A stretch of DNA of 64,000 nucleotides from assembly GCA_965206655.1 (NCBI GenBank), contig CBDBKC010000037.1, positions 62,001 to 126,000 of the forward strand, written 5' to 3'. This DNA is from JAPPLB01 sp965206655. GTDB taxonomy: Bacteria; Acidobacteriota; Terriglobia; Bryobacterales; UBA6623. The notes beneath the pieces were generated by a model that saw only the letters and a list, made by a program, of their open reading frames with translations, had not been told where the DNA came from and searched no databases. Both the position numbers and the translations under genes were made by a program. Shown piece after piece: positions 33,810-43,283 of this stretch (position 1 is its first letter; every line of letters starts with the position of its first letter).

Positions 33810-34090
33810 TCTCGCCTCTTGGGCCAACCATAGATGTAGTGATCGTGTTGGCTCGCCCCGTCCTTCGGCAACTTGGCCATCTCCTCAGCAGGTACGTCGG
33901 ACATGATCTCCGCAATAACCTGAGAAATCGGCGTCTCCTGTTGCGAGACTTCGGCGGCTCGATCTCCGTTGGCCTCCAGATCACGCTCCAGTAGCTTAGT
34001 CGCGTATCGCTCGACTGACAAACCTTCTGCTTGCGCGCGCTCCCTGAGTGCCTCTTCCGCTTCAAGCGGTAGATCAATCGTCAGCGTCAT
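33806..34090 (-). CDS. Antitoxin of the VapBC-like pair
   Basis: A 94-residue protein whose first 40 residues (MTLTIDLPLEAEEALRERAQ, GLSVERYATKLLERDL) have the short strand plus two-helix pattern of ribbon-helix-helix antitoxins. The remaining acidic/Pro-rich tail would wrap around and block the toxin. The stop codon overlaps the toxin start (ATGA), the usual antitoxin-first order. Such pairs autoregulate their own promoter, here within the 70 bp upstream. Confidence 0.78.
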   Translation of the reverse strand: MTLTIDLPLEAEEALRERAQAEGLSVERYATKLLERDLEANGDRAAEVSQQETPISQVIAEIMSDVPAEEMAKLPKDGASQHDHYIYGWPKRRE

Positions 34091-34158
34091 GCGGTCACCT
34101 CGACACCCAGCGCAATCACTTTCTCCATTCTGACCCTAAGTGTACTTGGCGCCCGTTG

Positions 34159-34992
34159 TCAGCCGGCAAGCGTAATCTCCTGCCGGACGCCGCGCATATC
34201 CATTTCGTAGTCGATTTCCAAGACGGGAGGCCGCGCGAAATGCCAACGAACGCCGTGTTTGCCGGCTTCGCCCAAGGCCGGCATGATCGTCGACTCCATG
34301 AGTTCGGCGATGTCGAAGACGGTGTAGATGTTCGACTGCGTGACATGAGCGTAGGTTAGGCCCATCGCTTCCAGACGTCGATCCATAATGCTCAGCACCT
34401 GTTTGGTCTTCGCGCGCAAGCCTTCCGTCGAAGTGTCACCGCGGCTCACGATCTCTGAGCCTTCCAGCTTGCTCGACCGCAACTCACCCGCTCCGGCAAC
34501 AACGAACGTTTTGACCTTGTTGTCAGAGGGGATCGTGTACGAAAAGCCATAGACCGACGGCTCGGGCACGGGATTGACCTCGATTGCGACGTTGGTACGG
34601 GCCACCGGGTTCAGGCCGTCGACGTGCGTACCCCACTCTTTCAGGCGGTCGATGTAGGGTTGATTGAACTTATTGAAGGCCTCGATTGAGAGCGCCTTCG
34701 GGATGCGCAGCTCCATGCCGCAAAGGGCGTTGAGCGGCCGCCCCAACGACTTCATATGCCCTTCGATGAGGCCGAAAGCGTCCCAAAGCTTGGGAAGCGG
34801 ATTGAAGATCACATGCACGACCTCGTAGCCGTCGTGGGCTACGGCGCCGGATGAGTACGGTCCGCTTCCCTTGGCGAACTTGAAATTCCCTTTGGGATTG
34901 TCAATCACGGGCAACTCCTGAGATGGTGAGGGCCAGGGCGAGAGAGCCGCTGCAGCCACAAGGTAGGACCACTGTCGTCGAGTGAACTCCAT
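34159..34992 (-). CDS. Exported RidA/YjgF-like protein
   Basis: A 277-residue protein with an N-terminal Tat-like signal (FTRRQWSYLVAAAALSPWP). The body has a RidA-type arrangement in its second half (KTFVVAGAGELRSSK, RAKTKQVLSIMDRRLEAMGL, YAHVTQSNIYTVFDIAELME), preceded by a segment with a similar predicted fold, so it may be a duplicated or enlarged RidA domain as in CnbZ-type deaminases. RidA proteins hydrolyse reactive enamines or act as deaminases; export of one is unusual. It is isolated on the minus strand. Confidence 0.65.
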   Translation of the reverse strand: MEFTRRQWSYLVAAAALSPWPSPSQELPVIDNPKGNFKFAKGSGPYSSGAVAHDGYEVVHVIFNPLPKLWDAFGLIEGHMKSLGRPLNALCGMELRIPKALSIEAFNKFNQPYIDRLKEWGTHVDGLNPVARTNVAIEVNPVPEPSVYGFSYTIPSDNKVKTFVVAGAGELRSSKLEGSEIVSRGDTSTEGLRAKTKQVLSIMDRRLEAMGLTYAHVTQSNIYTVFDIAELMESTIMPALGEAGKHGVRWHFARPPVLEIDYEMDMRGVRQEITLAG

Positions 34993-35093
34993 GGTCCCAG
35001 TCTAAGGCGGAACGCGCGTCTTTCGCCACCGATGATTCGCCACCGATGGGTGACCGCGGTATGGGGAGGCGGTTCCGGTCCTCCTCGCAAGCC

Positions 35094-35534
35094 CTACTGC
35101 GTCCGCGTCGGCCCTCGCGGTTCCCCGAACTCGGAGCCGATTCGCTTGCGCCCCGTGAAGCCCTCTTCGGGCCGGTGCCAGAACTCGATGCGCGATTCGC
35201 CGAGTTTCCAGCATAGATACACTTCATCCCCCTCCAGCCAGGCCGGGAAGTCGACCAGCCCCATTTCGAGGTCTTTTACCAGGCAACCAACCTTCTCGAT
35301 GTTCTCGATGGAAGACTTGAGCCGCTGCGCGCAGACCCGGTGGACGGCCTTCTTTTCGGCGACCTTGACCGGGTTGATCTCGACCCCACCGAGCAGATGG
35401 ATGCGCTCGCTTATAGCTTGCAGTTCGCGCTCTGTCTGGGCCGCCCCTTTTCTGGAATCGATGGCCGTTCGTAGCCAGTCCTCCAGGTTTGGAAGGCAAT
35501 CCTCTGCCTCTTGCAATGTGAAATACTTGGGCAT
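35094..35534 (-). CDS. DUF2203 family protein
   Basis: A 146-residue protein starting MPKYFTLQEAEDCLPNLEDW, the N terminus of DUF2203 proteins. It is helical and charged (AQTERELQAISERIHLLGGV), and ends in the typical VDFPAWLEGDEVYLCWKLGE and EFWHRPEEGFTGR motifs. The function of the family is unknown. The frame extends upstream to 35714, but that part has no similarity and the ATG at 35534 gives the family start. The 217 bp between 35714 and the first tRNA show no further gene. Confidence 0.82.
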   Translation of the reverse strand: MPKYFTLQEAEDCLPNLEDWLRTAIDSRKGAAQTERELQAISERIHLLGGVEINPVKVAEKKAVHRVCAQRLKSSIENIEKVGCLVKDLEMGLVDFPAWLEGDEVYLCWKLGESRIEFWHRPEEGFTGRKRIGSEFGEPRGPTRTQ

Positions 35535-35931
35535 CACTTGCTGCCGGTTCTCCGTCAGCGCGGTGGAAGACTCAACACTCACTACAGACGGCCGCTTCGT
35601 CCCCGATTGGCCTAGGAAAGGAGTCTGATTTCCCAGGCGCTCAAGGTGGCTCGTGACGGCTGGTGGGCCCCGCCGACTACTGGACAATGTAGCACGTTGA
35701 CGGGCTCCCATCACCCTAGTGCGTCGCCCGCGGCCTCGCCCGAGCCGAGCCCAACAAGTACGCCGACGTGCTCGCTTTTGCTTCCGGGTGATGAGCCGTT
35801 CTAGCGCGGGAAAGGGGTTCTTTGACGGCGGGCGCGAACGGCTTTATACTGGAATCTGGAGTCGGTAGTCTTCCCCAGAGCCGGAGTTAACCGGCGAAAG
35901 CGCGGAGGCGTTTTCGTGAGGGATGGTTTCG

Positions 35932-36007
<76 letters not shown>

Positions 36008-36065
36008 CCTGGATTCGCCGGAAGGGCCGAGCTTGGCCGGGAAAAGCAGTCGGAGCAAGGGTTCG

Positions 36066-36140
36066 GCGGGAGTAACTCAATGGTAGAGTCACAGCCTTCC
36101 AAGCTGTTGGTTGCGGGTTCGATTCCCGTCTCCCGCTCCA
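36066..36140 (+). tRNA. tRNA-Gly (anticodon TCC)
   Basis: A 75-nt cloverleaf with encoded CCA. The acceptor GCGGGAG pairs with CTCCCGC, the anticodon loop CTTCCAA shows TCC, and the T arm has GGTTCGATTCC. It is the second tRNA of the cluster, about 60 bp after tRNA-Thr(TGT). Confidence 0.97.
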
Positions 36141-36184
36141 GAAGTCTCCTCTGAAAGAAGTTCAAGGAAAGAGTTTAGCGAAGC

Positions 36185-36260
<76 letters not shown>

Positions 36261-36368
36261 CCACTCGTCGATTGCCGGATTCAGCATATTGGGTTTGAGC
36301 TTGGCGGATGAGAAGCGCGCCAGAAGCGGCCGCGCGGAAGAAGAGGAGTGCGGAGTAGATAACATTTC

Positions 36369-36455
36369 GGACGGGTGGCCGAGTGGTTAAAGGCAGCAGA
36401 CTGTAAATCTGCCGGACTCAGTCCTACGAAGGTTCGAACCCTTCCCCGTCCACCA
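36369..36455 (+). tRNA. tRNA-Tyr (anticodon GTA)
   Basis: An 87-nt class II tRNA with the long variable arm expected for tyrosine and encoded CCA. The acceptor GGACGGG pairs with CCCGTCC, and the anticodon stem-loop GCAGA-CTGTAAA-TCTGC shows GTA. It ends 41 bp before the tuf start codon, so it is probably processed from a tRNA-tuf transcript. Confidence 0.97.
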
Positions 36456-36496
36456 TTTGAATTCACGCTTGTACGCAAGCGGGGAGAGCGATAACA

Positions 36497-37684
<1,188 letters not shown>

Positions 37685-37721
37685 TCTCGAAGAAGGACAC
37701 GACTGTACACAGGAGGAACGG

Positions 37722-37874
37722 ATGGCGCGCGAACAGATCACCTTGGAATGCACGGAAACCAAGGACCGAAACTATACGACGACCAAGAACAAGAAGACCT
37801 CGACAGGGCGGCTGGAGTTGAAAAAATACTCGCCGCGGCTGAGGAGGCATACCGTCCACAGGGAAGTAAAATAG
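37722..37874 (+). CDS. rpmG: 50S ribosomal protein L33
   Basis: A 50-residue L33 (MAREQITLECTETKDRNYTT followed by a basic C terminus with KKYSPRLRRHTVHREVK). Only one cysteine remains where zinc-binding L33 forms have four, so this is a zinc-independent (C-minus) type. The longer frame from 37677 is not used: the ATG at 37722 has a strong AGGAGG ribosome binding site (37711-37716). In related genomes the gene is followed directly by tRNA-Trp and secE; here IS-A copy 2 is inserted between them. Confidence 0.95.
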   Translation: MAREQITLECTETKDRNYTTTKNKKTSTGRLELKKYSPRLRRHTVHREVK

Positions 37875-38132
37875 GGGCTGGGGCCGAAAGAGCGGAAAGA
37901 CGTCCACTGACCGCGAGCGGATAGGGCAGGCTCAGTAGCTGTGCGGAAGAGGCTTGGACTGGTCCAATCCTTTTGCCGGCCCTCGGGAGCATTTTCTCAT
38001 CGAAGGATGAGCCTGGAGAAGCAGGGGAGCACTGAGTCGCTGGGCTCCTTTCTGGGATTGGTTAAGAAGGGGAGAGAATCGTCGTCGGGGCTGTGGGAAT
38101 GTGGGAATCGCGGAGCGATTTCCAAGGGCGTT

Positions 38133-38173
38133 GGGAAACGAGGGAAACCGGTTTTTGGTTTTCCTCGTTTCCC
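38133..38173. terminator. Hairpin inside IS-A copy 2, probable terminator or insulator
   Basis: Identical to the hairpin at 8690-8730: arms of about 17 bp built from GGGAAACGAGG and CCTCGTTTCCC. In this copy it lies between rpmG and the secE-nusG genes, so if it ends transcription in the plus direction it could separate tuf-rpmG expression from the genes downstream. Confidence 0.5.
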
Positions 38174-38181
38174 ATCGCCCG

Positions 38182-39453
38182 TCATTTCCGCAGCCCTTCT
38201 CCCGTCGCGCGGCGCGGCAGGTTCGCGGATGCGAAACTCGCAAACAGCTTGCTCTTGGCTTGTTGCATCCGCCGCGCCGCCGCAGTGTCGCTTTCGGCCT
38301 GAGCAATACGGTCGAGGGCCTTGATCGCCTGCCCGGGCTTGAGATAGTCGGCGGCCCGCGGCAACTTCTGGAAGGTTTCCCAAGGGGTCTGATAGTGGCG
38401 ATACACGCGCTTCTGCTTGCCTTTGGCGTCGGTCAGCAGTTCGGGTTGTCCGCAGGGCCGGTGGAAGTTCAAATAGGGATTGAAGTGCTGTTGATAGAAG
38501 CGCTGGATGCGCGCCGCGTGCGGCGCCGCGATGTGCGTATGCCCCATGTGCTTGCGGATCACGGCGCCGTTTTTCGATTCCACCAAGCCGTTGTCGTTGG
38601 TGTGCCTCGGCCGCGACTTGGTCTGTTCGATCAGCAGCTTGTTCAGTAATTTTTCCACCGTGCCGTTGAGGAACTCGCTGCCGTTGTCGGAATGGAAGCC
38701 GCGCAGGCGAAAGGGGAACTGCTCCAGCATGGCCTTGAGCAACGGCTCCAGCCAGGCTTCGCTAATGGCCGCCGTGGCGCCGACCACTTGCCACTGGGTC
38801 ACTTCATCCACCGCGTTGATGTGATAGACGCCCTTCACGCCGTCGCGATCTCCTTGATGTACCGTATCCACTCGCAGGTAGCCGGGTTGGCCCCGCGGGT
38901 TGGGCCGCCGCCGCTCGCCGATCGACACCGCGCTGGGCCGAGTCTTGGTGAAATGCAGCCGCCGCTGGCGGTACACCCTGTGCCGCCGCAGTCGATAGAT
39001 GTGGGCCACCGAGATCTCCGCCAACCGCTCATATTCACTCTGCTGGTACTTGTGATATTCCCGCTGCAGGATCTTGCGCGTGGCCGGGCCGCTGAGGGTT
39101 TCGTGTGCTTCATCGACGGCCGCCAGCCGCTCGATATCGGCCGCCGTGTACTTGCCGGCAAAGCGATGCCGCCGATAGCGGGCAGGTACCAGCTCACCCC
39201 TCTGCCGATATTGGCGGATCAGTCGGGTGACCTGCGCCCGGCTCAGTCCCGTCATCTTGGCCAGATATTGCCGCAGCAGTCCTTTGGCGGCTCGGTCTTG
39301 CCCGCTGTAGCGCTGCCGGCACAGCGTTTGCGCCACCCAGGCGTAGATCTCGGCACGCCCTTTGCCCTTGAATCGTATTTCATCGCTGGCCTCCAGAAAC
39401 TGCCGTATCTGCTCCAGGCTCAGCGTCTTGCCGTCTTGCATGTGGATGGTCAA
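38182..39453 (-). CDS. IS-A transposase (rve-type DDE), copy 2
   Basis: A 423-residue product identical to that of copy 1 (8739-10010), with the same helix-turn-helix region and the triad Asp196, Asp256, Glu292. The frame is intact, so this copy is potentially active. It runs against the direction of the surrounding translation genes, which may limit its expression by antisense transcription from tuf. Confidence 0.93.
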   Translation of the reverse strand: MTIHMQDGKTLSLEQIRQFLEASDEIRFKGKGRAEIYAWVAQTLCRQRYSGQDRAAKGLLRQYLAKMTGLSRAQVTRLIRQYRQRGELVPARYRRHRFAGKYTAADIERLAAVDEAHETLSGPATRKILQREYHKYQQSEYERLAEISVAHIYRLRRHRVYRQRRLHFTKTRPSAVSIGERRRPNPRGQPGYLRVDTVHQGDRDGVKGVYHINAVDEVTQWQVVGATAAISEAWLEPLLKAMLEQFPFRLRGFHSDNGSEFLNGTVEKLLNKLLIEQTKSRPRHTNDNGLVESKNGAVIRKHMGHTHIAAPHAARIQRFYQQHFNPYLNFHRPCGQPELLTDAKGKQKRVYRHYQTPWETFQKLPRAADYLKPGQAIKALDRIAQAESDTAAARRMQQAKSKLFASFASANLPRRATGEGLRK

Positions 39454-39477
39454 TCCCCAGCATGCTCACTCCCCCAC

Positions 39478-39536
39478 CCTTCAGGCTCATCTTGTGTGAG
39501 AAACTAACTCCTCCTTCAGGCTCATCTTGCATGAGA
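39478..39536. repeat. Two subterminal direct repeats at the right end of IS-A copy 2
   Basis: The two 24-bp units CCTTCAGGCTCATCTTG plus TGTGAGA or CATGAGA recur here with the 35-bp period seen in copy 1. They lie just inside the element's right end and are candidate transposase-binding sites. Confidence 0.75.
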
Positions 39537-39599
39537 CAAGACTTCGGGTAGCGCAACGAGCCGCCAGATGCGACAATAAAATGCGGTTTGTCTGCGTAT

Positions 39600-39673
39600 A
39601 GGGGCGTCGGTTAACGGTAAACCAGCGGTCTCCAAAACCGCCAATGGGGGTTCGATTCCCTCCGCCCCTGCCA
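39600..39673 (+). tRNA. tRNA-Trp (anticodon CCA)
   Basis: A 74-nt cloverleaf with encoded CCA. The acceptor AGGGGCG pairs with CGCCCCT, the anticodon stem-loop GCGGT-CTCCAAA-ACCGC shows CCA, and the T arm has GGTTCGATTCC. It lies 57 bp after IS-A copy 2 and 64 bp before secE, its conserved neighbour. Confidence 0.97.
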
Positions 39674-39737
39674 ATCCTTTCGAGTAGCTTGTGGCTGGCG
39701 GAGAAAGAGCGGGGTTGGTGCGGGAAGGATTTGAGTG

Positions 39738-40043
39738 ATGGCGACAGTAGCTAAACAAACGTCGCAGGGACGGCGCGCATCAAGGGCCGGGGCGAAGTCC
39801 GCCTCGAAGACCGGTGTGTCGGGTCTCTTGGAAAAGGTGCAATCGTGGCCCGGGCGTCTGCGGAGCTACATCGACGGCCTGGAGCGGGAGATGCGGCTGG
39901 TGACATGGCCCAGCCGGGCGCAAGTGCAGTCGACGACCGGTGTCGTTCTGTTGACGGTACTCGTCTTCGCGGTATTTTTCTTCGTAGTGGACTCGATCCT
40001 GTTGTTGGCGCAGACGAACCTCTACGAACGCTTTTCACAATGA
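39738..40043 (+). CDS. secE: Preprotein translocase subunit SecE
   Basis: A 101-residue SecE with one membrane segment near the C terminus (about residues 68-92, VVLLTVLVFAVFFFVVDSIL), preceded by the conserved amphipathic segment EREMRLVTWPSRAQVQSTT. SecE clamps SecY in the translocon. The N-terminal 35 residues are basic and variable. The ATG at 39738 is preferred over a GTG one codon earlier. nusG follows 16 bp downstream, the usual secE-nusG pair. Confidence 0.95.
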   Translation: MATVAKQTSQGRRASRAGAKSASKTGVSGLLEKVQSWPGRLRSYIDGLEREMRLVTWPSRAQVQSTTGVVLLTVLVFAVFFFVVDSILLLAQTNLYERFSQ

Positions 40044-40059
40044 CTCAGTAGTCTTGGTT

Positions 40060-40980
40060 ATGAGCGAAAACGAACAGATTGAGCCCACCCGGCAAGAGGA
40101 GCCCGTTAGCGAAGCGGTGGCGATAGACGTCGCACCCGCTGAAGCGCCGGAGGCGGCGTCCGCCGAGCCGGAAGCGGTGAGAGCCCCCGATGATGTCTCA
40201 CCCGAGGGCGAGGATGAGAGCACCGAGCCTGCCGTGGAGGAGCCCACAATGGAAGAGGCGGCCGTTGAGCCCGATGAAGAAGCACCCGTCGCGGCCGAGA
40301 CGCTTGACGACGCGGTGGAGGCCGAGAGCGTCGAGGAAGCCGGTGAGCCGGAGACGGTTGAAGAGGAAAGCACCGCTGAGGAGCCGGAAAGCGAGGCGGT
40401 GGCTGGATCCGACAACGGAGAGGCTGCTCCATCTGCCGGCGTGCCGGGGATGGATTGGTACATCATCCACACGTACTCGGGCTTCGAGAACAAGGTTAAG
40501 GAGAGCCTACTCACGCGTGGAGATGCCTTCGGGTTGGGGGACAGGATTGGCGAGATTCTGATCCCGACCGAAGACGTTGTCGAGATGCGCAACGGGAAGA
40601 AAGTAACGTCGAAGCGGCTGCTGTACCCCGGCTATGTGCTCATCCAACTAAAGATGGACGACGAGCTTTGGCACGTGGTGAAGAATACGCCGCGGGTGAC
40701 GAGTTTCGTCGGGAGCGGGCAGACCCCGACGCCGCTGTCGGCGGACGAGGTCAATCAGATTCTGTATCGGCAAACGACGTCGGCCGAGAAGCCGCGTCCG
40801 AAGATGAAGTTCGAGCGGAACGACCGAGTCAAGATTGTCGACGGGCCGTTTTCGAACTTCACGGGCACGATCGAAGAAGTCAACGAGGACCGCAGCACCT
40901 TAAAGGTGATGGTCACGATCTTCGGCCGTGGTACGCCGGTAGAGCTCGAGTATTTCCAGGTCGAAAAAGAAAAGGTTTAG
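40060..40980 (+). CDS. nusG: Transcription termination/antitermination factor NusG with a long acidic N-terminal extension
   Basis: A 306-residue protein, much longer than typical NusG (about 180). Residues 131-306 are normal NusG: the NGN domain starts DWYIIHTYSGFENKVKESL, followed by RLLYPGYVLIQLKM, and the KOW domain includes DRVKIVDGPFSNFTGTIEEV. Residues 1-130 are low-complexity and acidic: 44 Asp or Glu against two Arg and no Lys. A Met at residue 131 (40450) could in principle start a short NusG, but the intact upstream frame, 16 bp after secE, argues that the extension is translated. NusG binds RNA polymerase and links it to Rho or ribosomes; the acidic arm might tune those contacts. 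Confidence 0.93.
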   Translation: MSENEQIEPTRQEEPVSEAVAIDVAPAEAPEAASAEPEAVRAPDDVSPEGEDESTEPAVEEPTMEEAAVEPDEEAPVAAETLDDAVEAESVEEAGEPETVEEESTAEEPESEAVAGSDNGEAAPSAGVPGMDWYIIHTYSGFENKVKESLLTRGDAFGLGDRIGEILIPTEDVVEMRNGKKVTSKRLLYPGYVLIQLKMDDELWHVVKNTPRVTSFVGSGQTPTPLSADEVNQILYRQTTSAEKPRPKMKFERNDRVKIVDGPFSNFTGTIEEVNEDRSTLKVMVTIFGRGTPVELEYFQVEKEKV

Positions 40981-40992
40981 GCGGACAGTTCC

Positions 40993-41421
40993 ATGGCGAA
41001 GAAGATCACGTCGCAAATCAAGTTGCAGATCATGGCGGGCAAGGCGACGCCCGCTCCTCCGGTCGGTCCGGCATTAGGTCAGGCCGGCGTGAACATCATG
41101 GATTTCTGCAAGGCGTTCAATGCCAAGACGGCGACGCCCGATCTGGACGGGCTGATCGTGCCTGTCGTGATTTCTGTGTATCAAGATCGCTCGTACACCT
41201 TTATTACCAAGACGCCGCCGGCGGCCGTGCTCATCAAGCGGGTGGCGAACCTGGCGAAAGGGTCCGGCGAGCCAAATCGCAACAAGGTGGGGATGATCAC
41301 CAAGAAGCAGGCGGAAGAAATCGCCAAGCAGAAGATGCCTGACCTCAATGTTCACGATCTGGCGGCGGCGACTCGGTCGATTGAGGGAACGGCCCGAAGC
41401 ATGGGCGTGCGGGTGGAGTAG
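40993..41421 (+). CDS. rplK: 50S ribosomal protein L11
   Basis: A 142-residue L11, normal length, with the N-terminal APPVGPALGQAGVNIMDFCK motif and the C-terminal rRNA-binding domain (GSGEPNRNKVGMITKKQ, GTARSMGVRVE). It forms the GTPase-associated centre with 23S rRNA and the L10-L12 stalk. It starts 12 bp after nusG, in the standard secE-nusG-rplKAJL-rpoBC order. Confidence 0.98.
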   Translation: MAKKITSQIKLQIMAGKATPAPPVGPALGQAGVNIMDFCKAFNAKTATPDLDGLIVPVVISVYQDRSYTFITKTPPAAVLIKRVANLAKGSGEPNRNKVGMITKKQAEEIAKQKMPDLNVHDLAAATRSIEGTARSMGVRVE

Positions 41422-41496
41422 GTTTCAGAAACGTTCAGCTATAGACTACCGCTCGGCGGGAAGCGGTTCCCGAGAGTTGTGGCCTGAGGGGAAGCG

Positions 41497-42195
41497 ATGG
41501 CGGGAAAAAGAGGCAAGAAGCACACAGCAGCGACGGAGAAGATCGAAAAGCGCGGTTACACGCTCGACGAGGCGATTCCGTTTCTGCAGGAAAACAAGGT
41601 GTCACGCTTCGACGAAACTGTCGAACTCCACATGAATCTAGGTGTCGATCCGAAGCATGCGGACCAGATGGTAAGGGGTACCGTCGTGCTGCCGCATGGG
41701 CTGGGAAAGACGAAGCGGGTGCTGGTAATCGCAAGCGGCGAGAAGGTGAAGGAAGCCGAGGAGGCCGGCGCCGATTTCGTCGGCGGCGAGGAAATGGTCA
41801 AGAGGATTCAGAACGACGGTTGGCTTGATTTTGACGCCGTGGTTTCCACCCCCGACATGATGAAATTCGTTGGCCGGCTCGGCAAAGTTCTCGGGCCCCG
41901 GGGCTTGATGCCGAACCCCAAGATCGGGACGGTGACCATGGACGTAGCGGGTGCCGTTGAGGAGATCAAGGCCGGCAAGGTCGAGTTCCGGGTGGACAAG
42001 GGCGGCGTCATTCATGCGCCCGTCGGGAGATTGAGCTTCGACACGGCCAAATTGGAGGAGAACGCAACGACTCTGATTACGGCGGTCGTGAAAGCGAAGC
42101 CCTCAGCTTCCAAGGGCAAATACGTCAAGGGCGTAACGCTTTGCTCGACCATGAGCCCCTCGCTCGAGTTGAATGTCGGCGAGTTGACGAACTGA
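41497..42195 (+). CDS. rplA: 50S ribosomal protein L1
   Basis: A 232-residue L1 with the conserved segments RFDETVELHMNLGVDPKHAD, VRGTVVLPHGLGKTKRVLVI and GRLGKVLGPRGLMPNPKIGT. It forms the L1 stalk and in many bacteria represses its own rplKA mRNA. rplJ follows 14 bp downstream. The start at 41497 is preceded by GAGGGGAAG. Confidence 0.98.
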   Translation: MAGKRGKKHTAATEKIEKRGYTLDEAIPFLQENKVSRFDETVELHMNLGVDPKHADQMVRGTVVLPHGLGKTKRVLVIASGEKVKEAEEAGADFVGGEEMVKRIQNDGWLDFDAVVSTPDMMKFVGRLGKVLGPRGLMPNPKIGTVTMDVAGAVEEIKAGKVEFRVDKGGVIHAPVGRLSFDTAKLEENATTLITAVVKAKPSASKGKYVKGVTLCSTMSPSLELNVGELTN

Positions 42196-42209
42196 GGAAA
42201 GAGCTTTTT

Positions 42210-42740
42210 ATGAAAGTCAAGAGCAGAAAAGTATCCGACCTCGAACAGCTCCAAGAAGATCTGGCGGCCTCGCCGACGATGTTCATATGCGCCTTTGAAG
42301 GCTTGAAGGTGGCTGAAGATTTCGAGCTGCGCAAGCAAGTGCGCGCCGCCGGAGCCAACTATCGCGTCGTCCAAAACCGCATGGCGCGGCTGGCCTCGAA
42401 AGGTACGGCTTACGAGCCGGCTCTGGGCACGCTGACAGGTATGACATCCATCGCGTTTGGCGGAGACGATCCTGTTTCGTTGGTCAAGGCGCTTGTGGCC
42501 TACGGCAAAGAGCACGCTGTATTTGAGTTCAAAGCCGGGGTCGTGGAAGGGCGGGTGCTCGATCTTGATGGATTAAACGCGCTGGCCAAACTGCCTGGGC
42601 GCGAAGGATTGCAGGCAAAGATTCTGTTCTTGATCAATTCACCGGCGCAGCGGCTCGTGAGCGTGCTGAACGGGGTGGGCCGTGACCTCACAGTGGTCAT
42701 CAATCAGGCTGTCGAGGAAAAGAAGTTCGCGGCCGAATAA
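42210..42740 (+). CDS. rplJ: 50S ribosomal protein L10
   Basis: A 176-residue L10, the base of the L7/L12 stalk. It shows the N-terminal rRNA-binding part (VSDLEQLQEDLAASPTMFIC, RAAGANYRVVQNRMARLA) and the C-terminal helix that binds L12 dimers (AQRLVSVLNGVGRDLTVVI). A longer frame begins at 42141 inside rplA, but the ATG at 42210 behind GAGGAAAGAG gives the family N terminus. L10 commonly represses translation of its own operon. Confidence 0.97.
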   Translation: MKVKSRKVSDLEQLQEDLAASPTMFICAFEGLKVAEDFELRKQVRAAGANYRVVQNRMARLASKGTAYEPALGTLTGMTSIAFGGDDPVSLVKALVAYGKEHAVFEFKAGVVEGRVLDLDGLNALAKLPGREGLQAKILFLINSPAQRLVSVLNGVGRDLTVVINQAVEEKKFAAE

Positions 42741-42804
42741 TCGAATCCGGCGTGTGGCGTCGAGGCGCCAAGGCGAAAAAAAGTCAGAAGGAGTTGGAAG
42801 GACA

Positions 42805-43182
42805 ATGGCAGACGTAAACGTAATCGCGGAACAAATAGAAGGTCTCACCCTCTTGGAGGCCTCCGAACTCGTTAAGACTCTTGAGGAAAAGCTAGGCGTT
42901 TCGGCGGCCGCGGCGATGATGGCCGCGCCGGCCGGCGGCGGCGCGCCGGCAGCGGAAGCAGAGGAAGAGCAGACAGAGTTCTCTGTCGTACTCACAGGCG
43001 TGGGCGGCAACAAAATCCAGGTCATCAAGGCCGTTCGCGAGGCCACCAGTCTTGGACTCAAGGAAGCCAAGGCGCTGGTCGACGAGGCTCCTAAGCCTGT
43101 TAAGGAAAACATTCCCAGGGACGAAGCCGAAGCACTCCAGCAGAAGCTTTCCGATGCTGGAGCAACGGTCGAAATCAAGTAG
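42805..43182 (+). CDS. rplL: 50S ribosomal protein L7/L12
   Basis: A 125-residue L12 with the N-terminal dimerisation region (IAEQIEGLTLLEASELVKTL), an Ala/Gly hinge (AAAAMMAAPAGGGAPAAEAE) and the C-terminal domain (VVLTGVGGNKIQVIKAVRE, GLKEAKALVDEAPKPVKE). It recruits translation GTPases. The ATG at 42805 is preceded by AGAAGGAG-type ribosome binding sequence; the longer frame from 42682 lies inside rplJ and is not used. Confidence 0.98.
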   Translation: MADVNVIAEQIEGLTLLEASELVKTLEEKLGVSAAAAMMAAPAGGGAPAAEAEEEQTEFSVVLTGVGGNKIQVIKAVREATSLGLKEAKALVDEAPKPVKENIPRDEAEALQQKLSDAGATVEIK

Positions 43183-43207
43183 GTTTGCTCGACCGACCGG
43201 TGGCGGG

Positions 43208-43224
43208 GCCGGCTGTCCGCCGGC
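43208..43224 (+). terminator. Hairpin after rplL, possible attenuator before rpoB
   Basis: A perfect six-base-pair GC stem GCCGGC-TGTCC-GCCGGC is followed by TGGCCTTTCC. It lies 25 bp after the rplL stop codon, where many bacteria have a partial terminator that sets the ribosomal protein to RNA polymerase ratio. The T tract is poor, so full termination is unlikely. Confidence 0.4.
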
Positions 43225-43253
43225 TGGCCTTTCCGGTGGCTGTTGGGGAGGAG

Positions 43254-43283
43254 TTGTAAGTGGACAGCGTTGGCTGATATACT
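43254..43283 (+). promoter_or_regulatory. Possible rpoBC promoter in the rplL-rpoB gap
   Basis: The 488-bp gap 43183-43670 has no supportable gene. It contains TTGTAA (43254-43259, four of six matches to -35) and TATACT (43278-43283, five of six matches to -10) with an 18-bp spacer. A start near 43290 would give rpoB a leader of about 380 nt. The rest of the gap shows no clear structure. Confidence 0.42.

Larger units (their letters stand above)
37988..39543 (-). mobile_element. Insertion sequence IS-A, copy 2 (1,556 bp, 5-bp target duplication)
   Basis: The same element as at 8545-10100, in the same orientation and with no difference noticed in the stretches compared. It is flanked by TCGGG on both sides (37983-37987 and 39544-39548), an independent 5-bp target duplication showing true transposition rather than segmental duplication. 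It lies between rpmG and tRNA-Trp in the middle of the tuf-secE-nusG cluster, without breaking a gene. Identity of the two copies implies recent movement. Confidence 0.93.

Noticed and set aside
40450..40980. Alternative NusG start at Met131
   Set aside because: This would give a standard-length NusG, but the upstream frame is continuous to 16 bp after secE and has a consistent acidic composition, and no convincing ribosome binding site precedes 40450.
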